Made by a program: the position numbers and the translations under genes. Positions 57,891-64,000 of a stretch of DNA of 64,000 bases are shown here, piece after piece. The stretch spans positions 97,501-161,500 of the forward strand of contig CAJNDS010002601.1 of the NCBI GenBank assembly GCA_905221605.1, in the 5' to 3' direction. Each line of letters starts with the position of its first letter. Positions within the stretch are counted from its first letter, which is position 1. Source of the DNA: Symbiodinium natans (lineage: Eukaryota > Sar > Dinophyceae > Suessiales > Symbiodiniaceae). The notes under the pieces were generated by a model. That model saw only the letters and a list, made by a program, of their open reading frames with translations, did no database searches and was not told the DNA's origin.

Positions 57891-60800
57891 GTCCCCAGTC
57901 AGAACTCCAATCGCAGCTGTGGAATCCACCTTCACCACGGTCCGTGCTGGCTTCAGTCCCAAGTCTTCCAACACCGACCTCACCGCTCGAAGCAAAGCCA
58001 CCCCATCGGACACCGCGATCACCTCCGCCTCGGCACTCGACAAAGCGGTCAGTGATTGCTTCGAAGCCTTCCAAAGGATCGGATGACCCCTCCAAAAGAC
58101 AACAGCCCCTGAGTAACTTTGAGCAGCAGTGGGTGCAAAGCTGGCATCTGTAAACAGGACCAAGTCGTTGGCATGCTCGTGGTCCGGGCCCGGCAAGAAG
58201 AACTTCTTGTCGATGGTGCTGTTGAGATAGGCCACCATCTTTTTGCCCATCTTCACCGCCTCCCTTGCATTTCTCGTGACCAACGAGGACATCACTGCCA
58301 TTGGGAATGCCAAATCCGGCCGCCCACGTTGGGAAGCCCACAACAGCTCTCCACACCGCTGCTGTGCCTCTTTCACCATGCTCGGATCCTTCTCCTCCGT
58401 AGCACTCCCTTCTGGGATTTCTCTGGCCATTGGCAGCTTGCTGAAGGACTTTACTTCCCGGCTTCGGACCAACTCCTGAAGGTAGCCCTGCTGACCCACA
58501 CAGTAGGTCCCATCGTCCAGCATGCTAATCTCCAGGCCAAGAAACCGGACAGGTGGTTTTCCTCGCTCCACCATCTCACAGCCATTGGTCTCCCATTGAC
58601 TGCCCAACCATCCGAAGAACCCTCGCAAGATGGAATCCGGCCCAGCCGCCAAGACGTCATCCACATAGAAGACCACCAAGCCCGTCAAAGTCCACGTTCC
58701 AGGCTTCTCTTCTTTCAGGACCTTGTAGAGGTTGACGTCCGTCAAGCAGCCTTCCAACTTCACCGGCTTCCCATCATCGTCCTTCCACTTTGCAAGCCTT
58801 GCCTTTGAGTTGCGATGGTCCGTCCACCACTTTGGCGATTTCTTGAAACCATAGACTGCAGCGTCCACGACCCACAGCTCCCCCTCCTCGGCCAGGCCAG
58901 CTCTGATCGCCGCCCGGGGAGGCTCCATTGCATACCCGCGACCCGCTGGTAGTGGTGCAGCCAAGAAGGCGTTCTTCACGTCATCCGTTCCAATGCTCCA
59001 CTTGTTGGCACTGGCTTCAGCGACCACAATCCGAACTCCATCGATTGTAGCTCCTGCCGCATAAAGATCACCCACCTCCAGGCCCTCATTGGCGAAGTTT
59101 CCACATGCCACCGCCCGCACTCGACGTCGGTACTTCCCCTCCTCAGGCCTTGTGGGAGGCTTCACTGTGTACACGAGTTTGGACGGCACCACCACTGAGT
59201 TTGGATCGGCCCGGAAACGTCTCGCATCTTCACCCCAAATCTTGTGGATAGCGTTCATGCCCACCATCGAGTCGACCTCCTTGGCCATAGGCTTTTTCCA
59301 CTTTTCAATCGCCTCACTCGCCTCCTTTGGGTCAACGGTGTGCACAACCTGAAGCACCTCGTCCTCCTTCAAGTCGTTCAGCAACGCTTCAATCCCTGGG
59401 GTGTAAAGGCCCTCAGAGGTAGCCTTCCTAAGCATAGGCTCCATCCAGGATTCCTCTGGCTCGCCCAGCTCCTCAAACTCAACCTCCTCGAACAACATCA
59501 TGTCGTCGACGATGAGCTTGTTCTCCCTCGCAGTTTCCACCCTCATTGGTGCCAAGCGAGGTTCACGATCATCTTGTCCAGGAGGGTCCCTACGTCCCAT
59601 CCATGGCAACGCTGGCAATGGTGCCTCTTCCACCACCACCCTTCGGTCCCAGTACAGGAGATACTCCACCCTTCCAAGGAACATGTTGTACACCTGGACG
59701 ACCACCAACTCCTCCCAGTCCAACGTGTTCTCAGGCGTGGGGTCCACCACCGGAAACTCCTGCACATCCATGATGGTGACCAAATGCCTTCGGAATCCGT
59801 CCTCCGTGACCATGTAGACCTCAGGCTCAGTCTCCCAATCTTCCATGCTGTTGTACACCAACATTGGCACCACCTCATCTACGGTGTCATCCACGGGCAA
59901 AATCTCTCTCCACTGTCCACGAAAGGCGTCAATCGCCTCTTGCCCACTGTGAACGTCCGCTTCCCATCGTTCGTACTCATCCTCTTGAAGCCTCACAAAC
60001 CTGGTGATCAGTTCCATCCTTCGATTCACCGGCTGAAGTGGTAAGGCATGAGGATTCGGTCCCGTGAACTTGTTCAAGCGAACCGAACTGCTGGGATCTC
60101 TCGGTTCCTGATCTCTCGATCTAGACCTCTCCCTTGGATTCACCGTGAAGGTGGTATTGTTGGACATGATTGCTCCCGCTCTTGCTGGACCTGCAGGAAC
60201 CGTAGAAGCTGCCCCCCGTGGTGGCAGTTCTTGCAACGCTCGAGTCATCTCGCTCTCGTGGATGTACTCCTCCCGCGTGGCCTCAACCCAGCTCACGTAG
60301 AGGTACTTGGTGTCTCTCCTAGACTCCACGTAGTACCCAAAGATTGCCGAAGTACCACCGGGGCCATTCCACACCATGGTGACCGTTGCCATGTAGATCA
60401 ACCGATACCGAGGTGATCCAATCACCTGCTCGGTGACTCTCCTCTCCAGCACGGGCTCAGCATCCTCCGACAAGATGAGCTCCAAGCGATCCTTTTGCTT
60501 CCAGAACTGATAGGCCAGATCCTCCTTCCTAGCAGCCTGGAACACTTGCCTTTCAGTCGGCAATGAGTCCATTCGCCAATTCACCGTGAACGGCTCAACC
60601 TCATGCCCTTCCAAGTACGCTGCCAGGACGTTGACGTCAGTAGTCATTCGCATTGGTCTCAACCGAACCTGCTGCTGCCCGTCACCACCAGACCCAGTAG
60701 CATGTTGAGGTACTTGGAAGCAACGTTGATCTCCCGAGTCACCCGTTGTCTCCTCATCCATGACTTCCTCCGCTGTGACGAAGCCCAAATCATTCAGCAC

Positions 60801-61715
60801 CTCTTGCTCATCACTCTTCACCCGGTGGAAGTCCCTGATGGAGTACGCCGCCACCACCAGCCGATTGCCTTCCCACTCCTGGGTAGCGTGCCACTTCCTC
60901 GGAAGAAACACAATTGGTTGTCTCCCACTACCATCGTCCACAAACTCCTTGATGTGGCCCAACTTCTCCTTCAGCTCCACTGGGTTTTCACCTTCGGGCA
61001 CTCCTTCAACCCACAAACCTCCCTTTGTGAACTGAGAAATTGGCACCAGGTACGATGGCTGATGCTTGGAGTTGTGTGAATCCCGATGCATCACCGTCTT
61101 CGAGTTCTTGAAGATCACGAAGGAATTCCACCTGCTGTCCAAGTGAGCAGTATGGTTCTCGATGAAGCGATTGATCACCCTGGTGACATACGGGAACTTC
61201 CGGGTGTTGGCTCGAAGACCACCAATGCCTCCCCGGATGAACGCCCCCGACGACCAGGCCTTCTCTTCCTCCATATCCTCACCTGGTCTCTCTTCGCACT
61301 TTCGAGGTGGAGGATCTCCTGGAAGTAGCTCGAACAGCTCCTCAACGATCTCCGACGGGATCTCCCACTCCTCGTACAAGACCTCGCGAGCAAACGCCTC
61401 AGCCTCCGAAACAGCATCACCATCTTGCTGCTCCACTTCTACCAACTCGCCAGACACTGCACGGGCCATACGCGGTGGACCCTTTCCAGTCAGGCGACGT
61501 CGCACAGAACCGTCCCCTCCTCGGCACGGCTCATCCCCTTCATGGGGCGCTAAAGACTCGAAGACACCATCTCCAGGTTCAACTTCAGGAGGTCCAGGTC
61601 CACAAGGGCTGCCTTGGGCTTCACGTTCTTGGTATGCAAAAACGAGTCCTCTGCATACACCAGGTGGCCATCGTCCACCGAGTTGCTCAAGCCCAGGTAC
61701 ACTCCCTCGACCCAT
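57717..61715 (-). CDS. Copia polyprotein middle part: dioxygenase-like segment, reverse transcriptase, RNase H
   Basis: Open frame of 1332 codons; the first 50 or so overlap the integrase frame and are not genuine. Residues about 160-300 carry MHRDSHN (HxD 210-212), GGLWVEG, WHATQEW (H276) and GNRLVVAAY (R285), the HxD..H..R pattern of 2OG-Fe(II) dioxygenases. Reverse transcriptase spans about 815-1130, with TDDVKNAFL (911-917) and the catalytic YVDD (1017-1020). RNase H follows: FTDASF (D1190), SSAEAEV (E1229) and VDSTAAIG (D1264). Shortly after, at TGDETPQ, the frame departs from the conserved ending, which continues in another frame. Between dioxygenase-like segment and RT lie about 500 residues with Arg/Ser-rich and acidic parts of unknown role. 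Confidence 0.85.
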   Translation of the reverse strand: MGRGSVPGLEQLGGRWPPGVCRGLVFAYQEREAQGSPCGPGPPEVEPGDGVFESLAPHEGDEPCRGGDGSVRRRLTGKGPPRMARAVSGELVEVEQQDGDAVSEAEAFAREVLYEEWEIPSEIVEELFELLPGDPPPRKCEERPGEDMEEEKAWSSGAFIRGGIGGLRANTRKFPYVTRVINRFIENHTAHLDSRWNSFVIFKNSKTVMHRDSHNSKHQPSYLVPISQFTKGGLWVEGVPEGENPVELKEKLGHIKEFVDDGSGRQPIVFLPRKWHATQEWEGNRLVVAAYSIRDFHRVKSDEQEVLNDLGFVTAEEVMDEETTGDSGDQRCFQVPQHATGSGGDGQQQVRLRPMRMTTDVNVLAAYLEGHEVEPFTVNWRMDSLPTERQVFQAARKEDLAYQFWKQKDRLELILSEDAEPVLERRVTEQVIGSPRYRLIYMATVTMVWNGPGGTSAIFGYYVESRRDTKYLYVSWVEATREEYIHESEMTRALQELPPRGAASTVPAGPARAGAIMSNNTTFTVNPRERSRSRDQEPRDPSSSVRLNKFTGPNPHALPLQPVNRRMELITRFVRLQEDEYERWEADVHSGQEAIDAFRGQWREILPVDDTVDEVVPMLVYNSMEDWETEPEVYMVTEDGFRRHLVTIMDVQEFPVVDPTPENTLDWEELVVVQVYNMFLGRVEYLLYWDRRVVVEEAPLPALPWMGRRDPPGQDDREPRLAPMRVETARENKLIVDDMMLFEEVEFEELGEPEESWMEPMLRKATSEGLYTPGIEALLNDLKEDEVLQVVHTVDPKEASEAIEKWKKPMAKEVDSMVGMNAIHKIWGEDARRFRADPNSVVVPSKLVYTVKPPTRPEEGKYRRRVRAVACGNFANEGLEVGDLYAAGATIDGVRIVVAEASANKWSIGTDDVKNAFLAAPLPAGRGYAMEPPRAAIRAGLAEEGELWVVDAAVYGFKKSPKWWTDHRNSKARLAKWKDDDGKPVKLEGCLTDVNLYKVLKEEKPGTWTLTGLVVFYVDDVLAAGPDSILRGFFGWLGSQWETNGCEMVERGKPPVRFLGLEISMLDDGTYCVGQQGYLQELVRSREVKSFSKLPMAREIPEGSATEEKDPSMVKEAQQRCGELLWASQRGRPDLAFPMAVMSSLVTRNAREAVKMGKKMVAYLNSTIDKKFFLPGPDHEHANDLVLFTDASFAPTAAQSYSGAVVFWRGHPILWKASKQSLTALSSAEAEVIAVSDGVALLRAVRSVLEDLGLKPARTVVKVDSTAAIGVLTGDETPQTPTSLDPGDDRHGPDRVGAPARTGTARRCFDKTSAPGEASGGLRRVEFARWAP

Positions 61716-63997
61716 CGAGGCTCAAACTCCCTTCGAACCGTTTTCCCTCCTGAGGCGAAAGGTCTCCGCTTCACCATCACCTTAGCTCCAAACGTCGTTG
61801 CCAGCTTTGACACCTGGGACAACGCTTTGGCCCTTTGTTGCGCCGCCGCTGCTTCAGCTGCACATGGCCAGAACTTCAGGTCCAACCTCGCCGATGCCAA
61901 GGCTGTCCTAGCTCGCTGCTTGATCGTCTTGATGGCCGCCTCAGCGCCACCATTTCCCTGAGGTATTCCGGCCACACTTGTAGTCACCCGAATCGCTTGA
62001 CCATGCAGCCATTGCACCAAGCCCTTGTTGGTGAACTGTGCTGCCTTGTCCGAGTGGAAACGAAGAACAGGAAGGTTCAGGTTCCTGAGGTAGAGGACAA
62101 TTCCCTGCACCACACTGGCCACAGTGCTTCCCTTGATGTCGGCCAGTCCATGTGCAAACAAGAGATTGGCTGCCTTCGGCGCCTTCACATCCTCCGGAAT
62201 TTCTCTTGGCCTAGTCCCAACCACTATCTCCTTATCAGGGTCTTCAGCCTGCTCTGGATCAGGTACAGGACCATCATCAGGAAGATCCGGCTCATAGTCA
62301 TCCCAGTCGATCCCCTCCTCTTCGACCAAACCAACACCACCTCCTTCGTCTTCGGCAAACGGGTCTGCTTCACCCTCAGGCACCTCCGCCTCAGGGTCAT
62401 CCGCAGTCTCCTCCAGCTCGTTGGTGATGTAGGACTCGGGCAGAGTGTACTTCGCGACCAGCATGTAGCGAAGATTGCGGTTTCGCTCCTGACGCCCCCT
62501 TCCATGTGGGTTTACCCCCAAGGTGCGGAAGGGGCCAGCTATATCGATGTTCAGGACAAACAAACTCGGGTGGGATACTCGCCGGTGCTGATGTCCTGTC
62601 GCACCGTACGTGGTGCATTGCAAGCAGTCTCTTCGTGCCGGGTAGTGACCCGATTTGACGTGGTCTCGCCACTGCTCCTGCGACATAGCTCTGAGAGTCG
62701 CAGGGTCCACGACAAAGTCACCCCGGGATACCACCTCCAACACCACTCGCTTCAATCCTGAGGCCAAACCACCATCTGAGACTTCTCTTCCCATTGGCTC
62801 TCCAGGTTGCGCCCGCTTGTCCTTCAAGACCTCCATGTTGTAGTTGGTGATGATCTCGGTAGGCCTCGTCACTGCCAATCCAAGTGCTCCTTGATCACAA
62901 AGCACCCGATCCATTGCAGTCGCCACCAAGAACCTTTCCCCCAACCTCACTTGCTGCTGCCCATAGCTGTACTCACCCCAGTTCAGGTTTCGCTCTGGTC
63001 CCGACCACACAAAACCAGTCTTCTCTTCAGGGTGCTTCGACGCTAGCCTCGCCAAGCAGTACAGCAACTTCACCTGGGCAGACTTCACGAAGACGGCCTC
63101 ATCCTGAGCAGGACCATGTGCCCCACCGGCCACAATGCATTTCAGCTTGCCCTTGACCGCAGCCCATAGCAAGGCCTGGTAGACATCCTGCTCAATGTTA
63201 CCAGCCACCTTCAACACCATACGTCCCTCCTGCTCCAAGACCTTCAGGAAGCCATCCTCATGTTCATGGGCAGGAAGATGCAGGATCCACTCGGGCGCCT
63301 GCAAGAAGGACTTCTTGACCCGTCGGGGAAGTGGAAGGGCCTTCAGGTAGTCCCAACCCTTTGCCAGGTTCAACTCCAAACATAACCTGGTCCTCAAAGC
63401 CTCAGGTAGCTCCCCAAACACAGGCCCCATCAACGCCTTCCAGAGAGCATTTCTCGATCCTGAAGCCACATAGTCGTCGAGATGCGTAGTCCACGGTGCA
63501 GTGTTAGCGCCCACCTTCAGGGCCTCCAACTTCATCTGCAAGGTTTGCACCTCATCCCGAAACTCTTGAAGCTTGGCGTTCTCCACCTGCTCGATGATCT
63601 TGTCAGCCACCGCCATGGTGAGCTCCGGACATCCAGCCTTCACGCTGGTTCGCAGCACCCCAAGTGTTGGGTGCACAATCTTCAAGCCCTTTCGTCCCCA
63701 AGATATCTCGCAACCAGCACGAACGAGGTCTCCCATGGGCAACAAAGGCTGAGTCGTTGTAGATGGTGTGAGTATAGATCCCGCTGGCGTCTGGTAGAGC
63801 TGAGTCCTCTCGTTGTTGGCCAGCACCACACTCACCTGGTTTGCATCCTGAAGCTCATGAGGATCTCGAGGTTGTCGAAGAATGTTCGTAGCCCCAGAGT
63901 CAATGAGCACCGTTGGCACATCCAGCTCTGCCTTGAACATCCGAGGATCTCCTCCACGAGGTCGCACCACCACGTCTTCAACCCTCAAGGCTCTCAA
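61550..63997 (-). CDS. Copia polyprotein N-proximal part: protease and integrase (5' incomplete)
   Basis: 815 codons, open to the window edge. The aspartic protease motif VLIDSGATNIL is at residues 31-40. Residues 446-461 (HVKSGH..CLQC) are a short HHCC-type zinc site. The integrase core has D485 (LNIDIAGPF), D650 (RFHSDKAAQF) and E686 (PQGNGGAEAAIK), giving D-x35-E between the last two. A strongly acidic insertion (about 525-600) separates the first and second catalytic Asp. The post-integrase segment FEPRWVEGVYLG ends near 760. The frame stops at 61550; downstream domains continue in another frame, so a frameshift near 61555 is needed to make one polyprotein. Confidence 0.87.
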   Translation of the reverse strand: MRALRVEDVVVRPRGGDPRMFKAELDVPTVLIDSGATNILRQPRDPHELQDANQVSVVLANNERTQLYQTPAGSILTPSTTTQPLLPMGDLVRAGCEISWGRKGLKIVHPTLGVLRTSVKAGCPELTMAVADKIIEQVENAKLQEFRDEVQTLQMKLEALKVGANTAPWTTHLDDYVASGSRNALWKALMGPVFGELPEALRTRLCLELNLAKGWDYLKALPLPRRVKKSFLQAPEWILHLPAHEHEDGFLKVLEQEGRMVLKVAGNIEQDVYQALLWAAVKGKLKCIVAGGAHGPAQDEAVFVKSAQVKLLYCLARLASKHPEEKTGFVWSGPERNLNWGEYSYGQQQVRLGERFLVATAMDRVLCDQGALGLAVTRPTEIITNYNMEVLKDKRAQPGEPMGREVSDGGLASGLKRVVLEVVSRGDFVVDPATLRAMSQEQWRDHVKSGHYPARRDCLQCTTYGATGHQHRRVSHPSLFVLNIDIAGPFRTLGVNPHGRGRQERNRNLRYMLVAKYTLPESYITNELEETADDPEAEVPEGEADPFAEDEGGGVGLVEEEGIDWDDYEPDLPDDGPVPDPEQAEDPDKEIVVGTRPREIPEDVKAPKAANLLFAHGLADIKGSTVASVVQGIVLYLRNLNLPVLRFHSDKAAQFTNKGLVQWLHGQAIRVTTSVAGIPQGNGGAEAAIKTIKQRARTALASARLDLKFWPCAAEAAAAQQRAKALSQVSKLATTFGAKVMVKRRPFASGGKTVRREFEPRWVEGVYLGLSNSVDDGHLVYAEDSFLHTKNVKPKAALVDLDLLKLNLEMVSSSL

Positions 63998-64000
63998 CCG

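Larger units (their letters stand above)
56285..64000 (-). mobile_element. Ty1/copia-type retrotransposon, 5' end outside the window
   Basis: Read on the minus strand the domain order is protease, integrase, accessory segment, reverse transcriptase, RNase H, C-terminal tail, which is the copia order (integrase before RT). Gag and the 5' LTR would lie beyond 64000. Two reading-frame changes (near 61555 and 57890) split the polyprotein. The region is free of telomere-type repeats and differs sharply in composition from its left flank, which ends in TTTAGGG at about 56268. It lies opposite to all host genes in the window. Confidence 0.88.

Noticed and set aside
56303-62843. Many plus-strand open frames across the retrotransposon
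   Set aside because: They are antisense shadows of the copia frames; the minus strand carries all catalytic motifs.

Overview
What it is. This is eukaryotic nuclear DNA, most likely from a dinoflagellate (Symbiodiniaceae or a relative). The grounds are dozens of interspersed TTTAGGG/CCCTAAA blocks, many very short in-frame exons, introns that appear to use GA-AG or GC-AG as well as GT-AG borders, one-directional tandem gene arrays, and a large Ty1/copia retrotransposon. The genus is inferred, not shown. No tRNA, rRNA, CRISPR array or bacterial-style operon was seen.

Layout. (1) 0.1-8.0 kb: a plus-strand gene of about 20 short exons that can be joined in one frame. Its introns are largely telomere-type repeats, with TTTAGGG arrays just after exons, CCCTAAA arrays just before them, and several splice sites inside the repeat (GTTTAG donor, TTTAG acceptor). 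(2) 9.5-51.1 kb: ten plus-strand copies of an unusual small GTPase with an N-terminal MG (myristoylation-type) start, a ubiquitin-like domain and a Rab-like G domain without C-terminal prenylation cysteines. Copies 3-6 lie in a four-fold tandem array of about 4.9-kb units, each pairing the GTPase with a second, multi-exon gene of unknown function. Copies 9 and 10 lie in a 2.46-kb tandem duplication. (3) 36.3-41.7 kb and 52.0-54.4 kb: two further sets of exon-like segments with telomere-type introns. (4) 56.3-64.0 kb, minus strand: the 3' two thirds of a copia element (protease, integrase, a 2OG-Fe(II)-dioxygenase-like segment, RT, RNase H, then a tail with a membrane segment and a Cys/His cluster). 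It has at least two frameshifts and runs off the window.

How it fits together. The window records intron gain and gene-family birth and death. Against intronless paralogs, copies 2, 7, 8 and 10 of the GTPase carry short insertions with target-site duplications that behave as introns (introner-like elements). Related inverted-repeat elements sit between genes. Some GTPase copies keep all nucleotide-binding motifs, others have lost switch residues, start codons or stop codons.

Limits. Exon calls rest on acceptor/donor dinucleotides, open frame and phase agreement. I chose sites knowing the phase, so RNA evidence would be decisive. Functions of the non-GTPase host genes are unknown.
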